In this document: positions 9,592 to 18,995 of the stretch, piece by piece
Layout: each line of letters starts with the position of its first letter
Numbering within the stretch: the stretch's first letter is position 1
Assembly (NCBI GenBank): GCA_965199135.1
Contig: OZ240685.1
Coordinates: forward strand, 3,224,001-3,288,000
DNA from: EB88 sp965199135
Lineage (GTDB): Bacteria > Acidobacteriota > Terriglobia > Terriglobales > Acidobacteriaceae
Length of the DNA: 64,000 nt
Reading direction: 5' to 3'
Program-made: the position numbers and the translations under genes
The notes under the pieces: generated by a model
Seen by the model: the letters and a program-made list of their open reading frames with translations, nothing else
What the model was told of the DNA's origin: nothing
Databases searched by the model: none

Positions 9592-11739
9592 ATGACAGAC
9601 GTAAGAACGTACGAGATTCAGGAAGGCCACTCCTTTCCCCGAGGAGCCCACTGGGACGGCGAGGGCGTGAACTTCGCGCTCTTTTCCGCAAACGCGACCA
9701 AGGTAGAACTCTGCCTGTTTTCAGAAGATGGCAAGATCGAAACCCAGCGGCTTGCACTGCCGGAACACACAAACGAGGTGTGGCATGGGTACATCCCCAA
9801 GATTGGCCCGGGACAGCGGTACGGCTATCGTGTGCACGGCCCCTACGAGCCGGAGAACGGCCATCGCTTCAATCCGAACAAGTTGCTTCTCGACCCCTAT
9901 GCCTATGCCCACATCGGCGAGGTGATCTGGGACGCGGCGATCTTCGGCTACAACATGGAGTCGATGGATGATACGACCTTTGACGAACGGGACTCGGCAC
10001 CGTTTGTGCCGAAGTGCATCGTGGTCGACCAGAACTTCGACTTCTCTGGCGAGCGTGACCACAAGTACATTCCCTGGGAAGACACGGTCATCTACGAGGC
10101 CCACGTAAAAGGCTTCACCAAGCTCCGCACCGACATTCCGGAGCATCTGCGTGGCACCTACGCAGGGCTGGCCGAGAAGCCGATCCTCGACTACATCAAG
10201 TCGCTTGGTGTCACCTCGATCGAACTGCTGCCCATCCATACCTTCGTAAATGACAGCAACCTGCTCGAGAAGGACATGGTGAACTACTGGGGCTACAACA
10301 CCATCGGGTTCTTTGCGCCCGATCCCCGCTATGCCTCCTGCCGCCCGGACACGCTCAAAGAGTTCAAGCAGATGGTGGCGCGGATCCACGAGCACGGACT
10401 TCAGGTCATCCTCGATGTTGTCTACAACCACACCGCGGAAGGAAATGAACGGGGTCCCACGCTTTCGTTCAAGGGCATCGACAACTCCAGCTATTACCGT
10501 CTGCTGCCTGACAATCCCCGCTACTACGTGAACGAAACCGGCACCGGCAACACCGTGAACGTCAGCCATCCGCGTGTTCTGCAGATGGTGATGGACTCGC
10601 TCCGTTACTGGGCTGAACAGACCAGTGTGGATGGTTTCCGCTTTGATCTCGGAACCATTCTTGCGCGTGAGCCGAATGGTTTCGACAACAAGAGCGGCTT
10701 CCTGAAGGCCTGCTCGCAGGATCCGATGCTCGCCTCGGTCAAACTGATCGCCGAGCCTTGGGACTGCGGCCCGGGCGGCTACCAGGTGGGCGGCTTCCCG
10801 CCAGGCTGGGCAGAGTGGAATGACAAGTTCCGCGATACGGTACGTGACTTCTGGCGTGACCAGGCGCCGGCGTCCGCGCTCACGGAGCGGCTCTGCGCCT
10901 CGGGAGAGATCTTCAACCACCAGGGGCGCAAGCCCTGGGCGTCCGTCAACTTCATCGCTGCGCATGATGGTTTCACCCTCAATGATCTCGTGACGTACAA
11001 CGGGAAGCACAACGAGGCAAACGGCGAAGACAACAAGGATGGCAGCTCCGACAACCGCTCCTGGAACTGTGGTGTCGAAGGACCGACGGACGACCCGAAG
11101 GTCAACGCGCTGCGCTCACGGCAGATCCGCAACATGCTGGCAACGCTCTTGCTTTCGCAGGGGACGCCGATGCTGCTCGCCGGCGATGAGTTTGGACGGA
11201 CCCAGGAAGGCAACAACAACGCCTACTGCCAGGATTCCGAGATCTCGTGGCTCAACTGGGATCTGCAGGACAAGGGCAAGCACCTGGTCGAGTTCGTCAA
11301 GCAGCTTACCTCGCTACGGCATCGCTTTCCGATCCTGCGCAGGAACCGCTTCTACACCGGCGCGTACAACGAAGCGCTTGGCGTAAAAGACCTGACCTGG
11401 GTCAACTGCAACGGCAAGGAGATGGAGGACGAGCACTGGGGTGATTCGAACATGAAGTGCTTCGGCATGCTCATGGACGGACGCGCCCAGCCCACCGGTA
11501 TCCAGAAGCGTGGCGGCGACGCAACGATGCTGCTGGTGATCAACGAGCACAGCGACCTGGTGAAGTTCACCCTTCCAGAGTCGTACGGCGGCGAGGAGTG
11601 GGCCCTGCTGATCGATACCAATCTTGAGGAGAACAATGCCTCCGGCATCTTCAAGACGGGGGAAGATTATGGCGTCACGGCCCGCTCGTTGCTCCTGTTC
11701 GCGCTGAAGAGCGAAAACGCGCAGAAGGGCCAGTACTAG
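9592..11739 (+). CDS. glgX: Glycogen debranching enzyme GlgX (isoamylase type)
   Basis: 715 residues from the ATG at 9592; the upstream extension of the frame crosses the tRNA and is not coding. An N-terminal CBM48/isoamylase domain ('GVNFALFSANATKVELCLF') precedes a GH13 (beta/alpha)8 barrel. The catalytic nucleophile Asp is in 'DGFRFDLG', the acid Glu in 'LIAEPWDCG' and the third Asp in 'AAHDGFTLNDL'. The 'YNHTAEGNE' motif is the first conserved GH13 block. It hydrolyses alpha-1,6 branch points of phosphorylase-limited glycogen in the cytoplasm. No other glg gene is nearby. A terminator follows directly. Confidence 0.95.
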   Translation: MTDVRTYEIQEGHSFPRGAHWDGEGVNFALFSANATKVELCLFSEDGKIETQRLALPEHTNEVWHGYIPKIGPGQRYGYRVHGPYEPENGHRFNPNKLLLDPYAYAHIGEVIWDAAIFGYNMESMDDTTFDERDSAPFVPKCIVVDQNFDFSGERDHKYIPWEDTVIYEAHVKGFTKLRTDIPEHLRGTYAGLAEKPILDYIKSLGVTSIELLPIHTFVNDSNLLEKDMVNYWGYNTIGFFAPDPRYASCRPDTLKEFKQMVARIHEHGLQVILDVVYNHTAEGNERGPTLSFKGIDNSSYYRLLPDNPRYYVNETGTGNTVNVSHPRVLQMVMDSLRYWAEQTSVDGFRFDLGTILAREPNGFDNKSGFLKACSQDPMLASVKLIAEPWDCGPGGYQVGGFPPGWAEWNDKFRDTVRDFWRDQAPASALTERLCASGEIFNHQGRKPWASVNFIAAHDGFTLNDLVTYNGKHNEANGEDNKDGSSDNRSWNCGVEGPTDDPKVNALRSRQIRNMLATLLLSQGTPMLLAGDEFGRTQEGNNNAYCQDSEISWLNWDLQDKGKHLVEFVKQLTSLRHRFPILRRNRFYTGAYNEALGVKDLTWVNCNGKEMEDEHWGDSNMKCFGMLMDGRAQPTGIQKRGGDATMLLVINEHSDLVKFTLPESYGGEEWALLIDTNLEENNASGIFKTGEDYGVTARSLLLFALKSENAQKGQY

Positions 11740-11760
11740 CCCCCCGGTGAGTCCGGAAAG

Positions 11761-11790
11761 CAGCCTCGCCTCATCGGGTGGGGCTGTTTT
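11761..11790 (+). terminator. Rho-independent terminator of glgX
   Basis: CAGCCTCGCC (11761-11770) pairs, with two G-T wobbles, with GGTGGGGCTG (11777-11786) across a 6-nt loop and is followed by TTTT. Confidence 0.75.
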
Positions 11791-11808
11791 CCTGGGATCT
11801 GCTTCGCT

Positions 11809-12516
11809 GTGCTACGCTCTCGCTTGGTGGATGCCCTGCTCAACGAGATCTTCGCGGAAGAGTACCGCGCCTTGCGTCCCCGCGCGCCGCTGCCTCCGAT
11901 TCATGCGCGCTACTACCGCTTCACCAGCCTGAACACGACGATTCGTCTCCGCGAGGGTGCGCTGCGGGTCCATCTCTCTGATCTGCTCGAGGGGGCTCCC
12001 GAGCCGATCCTGCGCGCGATCGCCCATATCCTGCTGGCCAAGCTCTATCGCAAGCCGGTCGAGGCAGCCCAGTCCCTCCGCTATCGGCGGTATACCCTCT
12101 CTGACCCGGTGATGCGGCAGACCGAGCGCATCCGGCAGCTTCGTGGCAAGAAGCGCGTCCTGAGCGCAGCAGGCCAGTGCTGGGACCTCGATGAAGTCTT
12201 CGAGTCGCTGAATAGCCGGTTCTTCTACGGGCTGCTGGGGCGCCCGATCCTGACCTGGAGCGAACACTCGGCGAAACGACTGCTTGGGCACTACGATGCA
12301 GCGCACAACACCATCATGGTCAGCCGGATCTTCGATCGGCCGGGCACGCCGCGTTACGCGATTGAATACCTCATGTACCACGAGATGCTGCACCTGAAGC
12401 ATCCGGTGACCGTGCGCCGGGGCCGGCGCTGTGTGCACCCACGAGAGTTCCAGGAGGACGAGCGGCTCTTTCCGGAGCTGGCAGCCGCTCGTCACTACCT
12501 GAAGACACTCCAGTAG
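11809..12516 (+). CDS. SprT-like / M48-type zinc metallopeptidase domain protein
   Basis: 235 residues from a GTG start; a second in-frame GTG at 11827 is also possible. The C-terminal half has the zinc motif H-E-x-x-H in 'MYHEMLHLKHP', and 'RRGRRCVHPREFQEDERLFPEL' further on supplies a plausible third ligand. 'YDAAHNTIMVSRIFDRPGTPRYAIEYLMYHEMLH' is the usual SprT-like pattern of a strand, then the active-site helix. The N-terminal half is basic and helical. No signal peptide is seen, so a cytoplasmic protein is likely. Substrate unknown. It ends 8 nt from the convergent hydrolase gene. Confidence 0.75.
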   Translation: MLRSRLVDALLNEIFAEEYRALRPRAPLPPIHARYYRFTSLNTTIRLREGALRVHLSDLLEGAPEPILRAIAHILLAKLYRKPVEAAQSLRYRRYTLSDPVMRQTERIRQLRGKKRVLSAAGQCWDLDEVFESLNSRFFYGLLGRPILTWSEHSAKRLLGHYDAAHNTIMVSRIFDRPGTPRYAIEYLMYHEMLHLKHPVTVRRGRRCVHPREFQEDERLFPELAAARHYLKTLQ

Positions 12517-12524
12517 CGCTTTGC

Positions 12525-13466
12525 CTAGGCGGTGCGATGCATGGGGAGGGCGGGGGCGTCTTCACGTAACTGGCTGGCGAGGAAAGCCCAGACCTTTTCT
12601 GCGAAGAGCTCGGGCGCTTCCTCGAAAGGCAGGTGGCCCAGTTCCGGAAGCACCTCCATGGGCGCCCGAAGCACATCGCGCAACTGGTGCGCGGAGCTCA
12701 GCGAGACGGCGCGGTCAAGCGCTCCCCAGAGCAGCAGCGTCGGCATGCTGCGGAGGCGCGGCAGCATGGGCGCGAGCGCTTCCATGTCGCTGACCCAGCT
12801 GCGCAGCACGGAAAGGATGTACTCGACGGTGCCAGGTACCCGGAGCGAGGTGACGTACTCCTGGAGTGAGCCGATCCGCACACGGCTCGGATTGCCGTAC
12901 ATCCGGGTCAGGGCGATCGAGTGCACGAAACTCGGCGCAGCGGGTAGCCACTGGGCGAGCCTGCGTCCGAAAGGGGTATTTGCAAGCCGGATCTGCGGCA
13001 GTGAGTTCACGCAGAAGGGATTCGCCGGGGCGTGGAGTACCAAGGAACGCACCCGATCCGGAAACAGCCCGGCAAAACACATGGCGACCGCGCCCCCGTG
13101 AGAGGTACCCACGAGGTCGACCCGGCGCAGGCGCTGGGCATCCAGCCAGAGGGCCAGACGGTGGCTCGAGGCGACGAGACTTGCGTCCATTTCGTTGACC
13201 CGTTCCGACGACCCGATGCCAATCGCGTCAACGGCATAGACGCGCGCCCGGCGAGCCAGCACACGCATCGTTGGCTGCCAGCTGGCAGCTGCACCGAGCA
13301 GGCCATGAACCAGCACCACCGGCGACCCGGAGCCTGCGACGAGTGAGTGCATGCGCCGCCCTTCGACCAGGGTGTCCTGCTCTTTGATCTCGACGTCGCT
13401 ACCGGAAGACTGGGGGTGTGGGTCCCGCGTGATCTCCGTACATGCACTACGACCTGCCTGGAACAC
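12525..13466 (-). CDS. Alpha/beta hydrolase fold protein
   Basis: 313 residues from a GTG start with GGAGG upstream. It has the alpha/beta hydrolase pattern: oxyanion hole 'VLVHGLLGAAASW', nucleophile elbow 'GTSHGG' (Gly-x-Ser-x-Gly), catalytic Asp in 'LLWGALDRAVS' and catalytic His in 'LPELGHLPFEEAPELF'. No export signal is evident. The family covers esterases, epoxide hydrolases and C-C bond hydrolases, and the sequence does not decide between them. The gene is transcribed alone and is divergent from the large sensor kinase. Confidence 0.85.
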   Translation of the reverse strand: MFQAGRSACTEITRDPHPQSSGSDVEIKEQDTLVEGRRMHSLVAGSGSPVVLVHGLLGAAASWQPTMRVLARRARVYAVDAIGIGSSERVNEMDASLVASSHRLALWLDAQRLRRVDLVGTSHGGAVAMCFAGLFPDRVRSLVLHAPANPFCVNSLPQIRLANTPFGRRLAQWLPAAPSFVHSIALTRMYGNPSRVRIGSLQEYVTSLRVPGTVEYILSVLRSWVSDMEALAPMLPRLRSMPTLLLWGALDRAVSLSSAHQLRDVLRAPMEVLPELGHLPFEEAPELFAEKVWAFLASQLREDAPALPMHRTA

Positions 13467-13788
13467 CCCGTGCGCCTCCCTGCCTGAACGTTCGCTCTCT
13501 TACGGAGATGCTGATTGTTACAGAACGATGAATGAAACAAAACAAAAAACTGGATGGCACGGGTGACGACTTGACCAAAGTGGAACCTTTGCGCGAGCTT
13601 GTATAGTTTCCCGTAGCTCTCTCCCATATTTTCAAGAGTCGCGAAAGAAGTCTCACCACCAGAAGTGATGCTCCATCGGCAAACAGGGGGGCCCGGCGCG
13701 AGGGGCGGGGGCGGGCGGCAACCACTCTGATTGGCCATTGATTTGCTAGTAACGTGGGAAGACGTCACTCTCGGGTGACAGTGCACGC
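13467..13788. other. Divergent intergenic region with a G-rich block and a short inverted repeat
   Basis: 322 bases between the hydrolase (minus) and the sensor kinase (plus). The middle (about 13500-13625) is relatively AT-rich and probably holds both promoters; TATAGT at 13602-13607 lacks a well-placed -35. On the plus strand 13685-13716 has four runs of three or more G in 32 bases, which could fold as a G-quadruplex. GTCAC (13764-13768) and GTGAC (13775-13779) form a small inverted repeat just before the kinase start. No gene is seen here. Confidence 0.5.
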
Positions 13789-16659
13789 ATGGAACGGTCT
13801 CTTCAAACTCGTGTGGTCGCGGTGCTGCTTGCCCTGCTGACCGTCGCCGCCGTGCTGCTTGCCGTCTTTAACTTCCAGCAGGAGCAGCACTTCCAGCAGC
13901 CGACGGACGGAGTCTGGTGGGTAGAGGCGCACGGCGTGCTCAAGGCTGAGCGGGTTCCGGCGAACAGCGCAGGCGAGCATGCCGGGATCAAGCCAGGGGA
14001 CTTTCTTCTCTCCGTCAACCAGCAGCCGACCCCACGGGTCGCCGCCCTGGCCCGCGAATGGTTCCGCACCAAGGTTTACGGTTCGGCAAACTACGTAATC
14101 TCGCGCAAGGGCGTCCGCTTCGATGTCCCGGTGATCCTCGACACGGTCGACCGCTCGGGCAACATCGGTGAGCGCTTCATCGCCCTGGTGTACCTCGGGA
14201 TCGGGCTGTATGTCTTGTTCCGGCGCTGGACCGCGCCGCATGCGACCCACTTCTACATCTTCTGTCTTGCGTCGTTTGCCGTGTACGGCTTCCTCTACAC
14301 CGGCAAGCTGAATGGCTTTGACCAGGTGATTTACTGGGGCGGCATCGTCGCTGCCGCCCTTCAGCCGGCGCTGTTTCTGCATTTCGCGCTCTCGTTCAAC
14401 AGCCGGACCAACCGGGTTCGGGCGGTACTGCTGGCGCTGACCTATGCGCCGGCGGTCGCGATCATCGCGCTTCAGGTATACGCACAGCTGATGTGGCAGG
14501 CCACCGAGCTGCTTGCCCACCGGCTGGACCAGCTGGCCACCGGGTACCTGGACGCGTTCTACATCCTGGCGACCGTGCTGTTCGCGATCCAGTACCGTCG
14601 CGCCGGGCGCGATGCCGGGCAGGTGCTCCGGCGACAGCAGCTCAAATGGCTGGCCGGCGGCTCGGTGCTGAGCGTGCTGCCTTTCTCGCTGCTCTACGCC
14701 GTGCCCTACCTGCTGGACTGGAACACGACCGGGCTGATGCGAAACCTGGCGATCCTCTGCCTGGCGATCCTCCCGCTCACCTTTGCGTGGGCCATCGTGC
14801 GCTACCGCCTGATGGACGTCGACCTGATTTTCAAGCGCGGCGTCACCTACACGCTTGCGACCGCATCGCTGGTCGGCTTCTACTTCGTGGTGGTCGCGGT
14901 GATCGCGGAGCGGGTCCATACAGGGCTGCCCTCCTTTGGCGTATACGGCCTCTTGGCGGCAATCATCATCACCTCGGCGTTGTTCGACCCGATCAAGCGC
15001 GCGATCCAGAACCGGGTCGATCGCCTCTTCGACCGCAAACGGTACGACTACCGCCAGACGCTGATTGACTTCGGCCGGGGACTCGGCACCCAGACCGACC
15101 TCGATCACCTCCTGCTCTCGATCACCGAGCGGCTGTCGCAGACGCTGCTGGTCTCGCGCGTTGCGGTCTTTCTGGCCGGGGAAACGGGTCACGGGCTCCG
15201 GCTGACCGCAGCGCATGGGCTGCCGCAGACCCTGGTCAGCGCCTCAGCGCCGCTCGCGCTTGGCTTCCTCGACTTCGACCAGCCTGACGCAGGCACCCAC
15301 CTGTTTCTTGAGAACCCACAGCAGGCGCTGCACCTCTCAGACGCGGAACGCAAGGCTGCCTCTGCGCTCGAGTTGCACTACTACCTACCCTGCCGCGTGC
15401 AGGACCGCATCATCGCCGTGATCGGTCTCGGTCGCACCACGGATGGCGACTTCCTCTCGAGCGAGGATGTGGAGCTGCTTGAATCGCTGGCCAGTTACGT
15501 GGGGATCGCCATCCAGAACGCGACACTCTATGCGAGCCTGCAGCGGAAGATCGAGGAGTTTGAGCGGCTCAAGGAGTTCAACGAGAACATCGTCGAGTCC
15601 ACCAACGTCGGCATCCTGGCAGTGGATCTTGAGGAGCGGATCGAGAGCTGGAACGCGCAGATGGAAGTGCTGTACGCGATGCCGAGGGCGCTCGTGCTGG
15701 GCCAGCGGCTTTCCGACGTCTTCGATGAGGCGTTTGTGCATGAGTTCCACCGGGTCAAGGACGATCCCGGCGTGCATCACCTCTATAAATTCCCGCTGGG
15801 CACACGCACCGACTCCACGACCCACGAGGAAGGCCGGGTCGCCAATATCTCGATTGCGCCCCTGGTCTCGCGCGAGTTCAAGACGCTGGGTCGGATTGTG
15901 CTGGTCGACGACATCACGGCGCGGGTCGGCCTCGAGTCGCAGCTGGCGCAGGCCGAAAAGCTCTCTTCGATCGGTCTGCTGGCTGCAGGGGTCGCCCATG
16001 AAGTGAACACTCCGCTCGCCGTGATCTCCTCCTACACGCAGATGCTGACCAAGCAGCTGCGCGCACAGGGGCAGGATGGCGAGCGGCTGGCTCCGCTGCT
16101 CGACAAGATCACCAAGCAGACCTTTCGGGCGTCCGAGATCGTCAACGGCCTCTTGAACTTCTCGCGTACCGGCGGAGCCAAGTTCCGCTCAACCGATCTC
16201 AATGCCGTGGTGCGCGAGACGCTGAATCTTCTCGAGCATCAGCTCAAGACCTCTCGCATCGAGCTCGTCACCGAGTTCGAGGAGGACCTGCCGGTGATCC
16301 AGGGCAACAACGGCAAGCTGCAGCAGGTGTTTCTGAACCTGTTTCTGAATGCCAAGGACGCGATGCAGGGGGGTGGGCGGCTGCTTGTGAAGACCACCTG
16401 CAGCAGCTGCGTCACCGTCTCGATCACTGATTCCGGTTCAGGGATCGCGCCTGAACATGTACAACGTATCTACGATCCCTTCTTCACCACCAAGACCGCA
16501 GTTGCCGAGGGGCAGCGCCGGGGCACAGGCCTCGGACTTGCCGTCACCTACGGCATCATGCAGGAACATGCGGGCAAGATCCACGTCGAAAGCCAGCTAG
16601 GCGCCGGGACCACCTTTGCGCTCGAATTCCCTTTGAAAGAGAAACCCGCGCATGTCTGA
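13789..16659 (+). CDS. Membrane sensor histidine kinase with PDZ-like, GAF and PAS domains
   Basis: 956 residues. A TM segment (about 8-28) is followed by a PDZ-like domain (about 40-115; 'GEHAGIKPGDFLLSVN'), about seven to eight further hydrophobic segments (130-405), a GAF-like domain (about 434-581), a PAS domain (about 600-715), HisKA with phospho-accepting H737 in 'GVAHEVNTP', and HATPase_c ('DSGSGIAPEHV', 'GTGLGLAVTYG'). The PDZ would be periplasmic if the first TM spans the membrane. The kinase overlaps the NtrC-type regulator gene by 8 nt, so the two are clearly a pair. The multi-TM plus GAF layout recalls PrsK/PrsR-type systems, but the signal is not identifiable. Confidence 0.92.
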   Translation: MERSLQTRVVAVLLALLTVAAVLLAVFNFQQEQHFQQPTDGVWWVEAHGVLKAERVPANSAGEHAGIKPGDFLLSVNQQPTPRVAALAREWFRTKVYGSANYVISRKGVRFDVPVILDTVDRSGNIGERFIALVYLGIGLYVLFRRWTAPHATHFYIFCLASFAVYGFLYTGKLNGFDQVIYWGGIVAAALQPALFLHFALSFNSRTNRVRAVLLALTYAPAVAIIALQVYAQLMWQATELLAHRLDQLATGYLDAFYILATVLFAIQYRRAGRDAGQVLRRQQLKWLAGGSVLSVLPFSLLYAVPYLLDWNTTGLMRNLAILCLAILPLTFAWAIVRYRLMDVDLIFKRGVTYTLATASLVGFYFVVVAVIAERVHTGLPSFGVYGLLAAIIITSALFDPIKRAIQNRVDRLFDRKRYDYRQTLIDFGRGLGTQTDLDHLLLSITERLSQTLLVSRVAVFLAGETGHGLRLTAAHGLPQTLVSASAPLALGFLDFDQPDAGTHLFLENPQQALHLSDAERKAASALELHYYLPCRVQDRIIAVIGLGRTTDGDFLSSEDVELLESLASYVGIAIQNATLYASLQRKIEEFERLKEFNENIVESTNVGILAVDLEERIESWNAQMEVLYAMPRALVLGQRLSDVFDEAFVHEFHRVKDDPGVHHLYKFPLGTRTDSTTHEEGRVANISIAPLVSREFKTLGRIVLVDDITARVGLESQLAQAEKLSSIGLLAAGVAHEVNTPLAVISSYTQMLTKQLRAQGQDGERLAPLLDKITKQTFRASEIVNGLLNFSRTGGAKFRSTDLNAVVRETLNLLEHQLKTSRIELVTEFEEDLPVIQGNNGKLQQVFLNLFLNAKDAMQGGGRLLVKTTCSSCVTVSITDSGSGIAPEHVQRIYDPFFTTKTAVAEGQRRGTGLGLAVTYGIMQEHAGKIHVESQLGAGTTFALEFPLKEKPAHV

Positions 16660-18094
16660 GATCACACTACCGGCACCACCACCGACCGATCTCTCCAGAG
16701 GTCACACCACCGATTACACGATCCTGATCATTGATGACGAAGCCGCGATTCGCGAGACGCTCGAGGCACTGCTGGAGCTTGAAGGCTACAAGGTCGAGCT
16801 GGCCATCGATGGCGAGGCTGGCCTTGCGCGCATCGAGACCCACCCCTACGACCTGGTGCTGCTCGACCTGGCGCTGCCGGGCAAAAATGGCATCGAGATC
16901 CTTTCGCTGATCCGTGAACGCTCGCCGGAGCTGCCGGTGATCATGCTGACCGCCTACGGAACGGTCGACAACGTGGTTGACGCGATCCGGGCCGGCGCGC
17001 AGAACTTTGTGCAGAAGCCCTGGGACAACGAGAAGCTGCTCGCGGACATACGCACAGCGATCGCCCGGTACCGCGCTGAAGAAGAGAATGTGCAGCTCAA
17101 GCGCGCCTTCAAACAGCGCTACAACTTCCCTAACATCATCGGCAAGAGCGAGATCATGCTGCGCATCTTCGACACCGTGGCGCAGGTGGCGCCCTCGCGG
17201 TCGACCGTGCTGATCCAGGGCGAGAGTGGTACGGGCAAGGAGCTGATTGCGAAGGCGGTGCACAGCAACTCGCCGCGAAAAGACAAGCCATTCGTGCCGG
17301 TGAATACGGGCGCGGTGCCGACGGACCTGCTCGAGTCGACCCTGTTCGGCCACGTCAAGGGCGCGTTTACCTCCGCCATCTCGGCCAAGAAGGGGCTGTT
17401 TGAAGTCGCCAATGGCGGCACACTGTTTCTCGACGAGATCGGCACGATGCCGCTCGATACGCAGGCCAAGATTCTGCGTGTGCTCCAGGATCGCCGCTTC
17501 ATGCACCTGGGCGGCACGCAGGAGATCCAGGTGGACGTGCGGATTATCACGGCGACCAACGTGGACCTGCGACAGGCTGTGAAGGAAGGCAAGTTCCGCG
17601 AGGATCTCTTCTACCGCCTGGATGTGATTCGCTTTGAGCTGCCGCCACTGCGGGCGCGTCGCGAAGATGTCCCCGCGCTTGCAACCCACTTCCTGCGCCG
17701 CTATTCGGACGAGAATGAACTGCCGCCGCGGACACTGTCCCCCGAGGCGCTGCGCGCGCTGGTCGACTATGACTGGCCCGGCAATGTGCGCGAGCTCGAG
17801 AATGTGATGGAGCGAGGGGTCGTGCTCAGTGCTGGTCCGGTGATCGGCCTCGAGCTCCTGCCTGCTCACATCACAGGCAAGAGCTACTCGTCGAGCCTGC
17901 TCGAGCACTCAAGCAATGCCTCGTTGTTCGACATCATGGAAGACATCGAGCGGCGCATCATCATCGACAAGCTCGAGCGCTGTAACTGGAACCAGACCGA
18001 GGCTGCCGAGCAGTTTCGTATCCCGCTCTCCACCCTGAATCAGAAGATCAAGCGGCTCAGCGTCGAGATCAAGAAGCGCGTGCGCGAGGCCTGA
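16652..18094 (+). CDS. NtrC-family sigma54-dependent response regulator
   Basis: 480 residues. Receiver domain (about 22-140; D72 phosphoacceptor in 'LLDLALP', T100, K122), AAA+ domain (about 160-390; Walker A 'GESGTGKE' at 190-197, Walker B 'GGTLFLDE' at 255-262) and a C-terminal Fis-type helix-turn-helix ('CNWNQTEAAEQFRIPLSTL'). The sigma54-contact loop, normally GAFTGA, reads GAFTSA (237-242). It should activate sigma54 promoters when phosphorylated by the overlapping kinase gene product. The Gly-to-Ser change could alter how it couples ATP hydrolysis to sigma54. No obvious -24/-12 promoter was found nearby. Confidence 0.94.
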   Translation: MSEITLPAPPPTDLSRGHTTDYTILIIDDEAAIRETLEALLELEGYKVELAIDGEAGLARIETHPYDLVLLDLALPGKNGIEILSLIRERSPELPVIMLTAYGTVDNVVDAIRAGAQNFVQKPWDNEKLLADIRTAIARYRAEEENVQLKRAFKQRYNFPNIIGKSEIMLRIFDTVAQVAPSRSTVLIQGESGTGKELIAKAVHSNSPRKDKPFVPVNTGAVPTDLLESTLFGHVKGAFTSAISAKKGLFEVANGGTLFLDEIGTMPLDTQAKILRVLQDRRFMHLGGTQEIQVDVRIITATNVDLRQAVKEGKFREDLFYRLDVIRFELPPLRARREDVPALATHFLRRYSDENELPPRTLSPEALRALVDYDWPGNVRELENVMERGVVLSAGPVIGLELLPAHITGKSYSSSLLEHSSNASLFDIMEDIERRIIIDKLERCNWNQTEAAEQFRIPLSTLNQKIKRLSVEIKKRVREA

Positions 18095-18214
18095 TCGCAC
18101 CGACGGCACTTGCGCCTCGCTGCCGAACATGGCACCTTGCATCCAAGCTCCCGTAACAGCATCCAAAGGAGCCAGACTACGGCGCCGCGTTTCCCCCAGG
18201 CGTTTTCGAGACAC

Positions 18215-18994
18215 ATGGCAGAACTGACACTGGAACGCGCGGCAAAACACGGCATGCAGGCACTGCAGGACTACGCCCTTCTCAGCGGGCGGGCCCTGGG
18301 AAACCTGTTTCGACGCCCTCTCTACCTCGCCGACATCTTTACGCAGGCAGATTCGATCGGCGTCGGCTCCATCCCGATCGTCCTGCTGACCGGCTTCTTC
18401 ACGGGCGGCGTGCTGGCGCTGCAGTCGGCCTCGTCGCTGTCACAGTTCGGGGCAGCCGCGATCACCGGGCAGCTCGTTTCGTTCTCGATGATCAAGGAGC
18501 TCGGTCCTGTACTGACCAGCCTGATGGTCTCAGGGCGCAATGCATCCGGCATGGCCTCGGAGCTGGGCTCGATGGTGGTGACTGAGCAGATCGATGCGAT
18601 GCGCGCGCTGGGAACCGACCCCTTGAAGAAGCTGGTGATGCCACGGATCGTTGCGACCGTGATCATGCTCTTCTTCCTCACAATCCTGTCAGACACTGTG
18701 GGCACGATGGGTGGCGGTGCGGTCGCGGTCTTCATGCTGGGGCAGGATGGCTCGCAGTACTTCCACTCGGCGTACCAGTCGCTGGTGTTCGGGGACATCT
18801 TCCAGGGACTGGTGAAGCCGGTGTTCTTCGGCTTCATCATCGCGACGATCGGCTGCTTCTACGGAATGGGTACCAAGGGCGGCACGCAGGGCGTGGGCCG
18901 CTCAACGACGCAGGCCGTGGTTGTCTCCTCTGTGTTGATCATCGCCAGCGACTTCGTGATCAGCCGCTTCATGATCGGCATTTTTGGACACTGA
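18215..18994 (+). CDS. mlaE: MlaE-family ABC transporter permease
   Basis: 259 residues from the ATG at 18215, the usual length of MlaE; the longer frame starting at a TTG is rejected because its extra 35 residues are not family-like. It has an N-terminal amphipathic helix and about five to six membrane segments, with the family-typical stretch 'IKELGPVLTSLMVSGR', 'MASELGSMVVTEQIDAMRALGTDP'. It is the inner-membrane permease of a phospholipid or lipid trafficking system. The ATPase gene starts 1 nt after its stop. No MCE-domain (MlaD) gene follows. Confidence 0.9.
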   Translation: MAELTLERAAKHGMQALQDYALLSGRALGNLFRRPLYLADIFTQADSIGVGSIPIVLLTGFFTGGVLALQSASSLSQFGAAAITGQLVSFSMIKELGPVLTSLMVSGRNASGMASELGSMVVTEQIDAMRALGTDPLKKLVMPRIVATVIMLFFLTILSDTVGTMGGGAVAVFMLGQDGSQYFHSAYQSLVFGDIFQGLVKPVFFGFIIATIGCFYGMGTKGGTQGVGRSTTQAVVVSSVLIIASDFVISRFMIGIFGH

Positions 18995-18995
18995 C

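Noticed and set aside
13572..13607. TTGACC and TATAGT as a promoter for the PDZ kinase
   Set aside because: The spacer is about 25 nt, too long for a normal sigma70 promoter.
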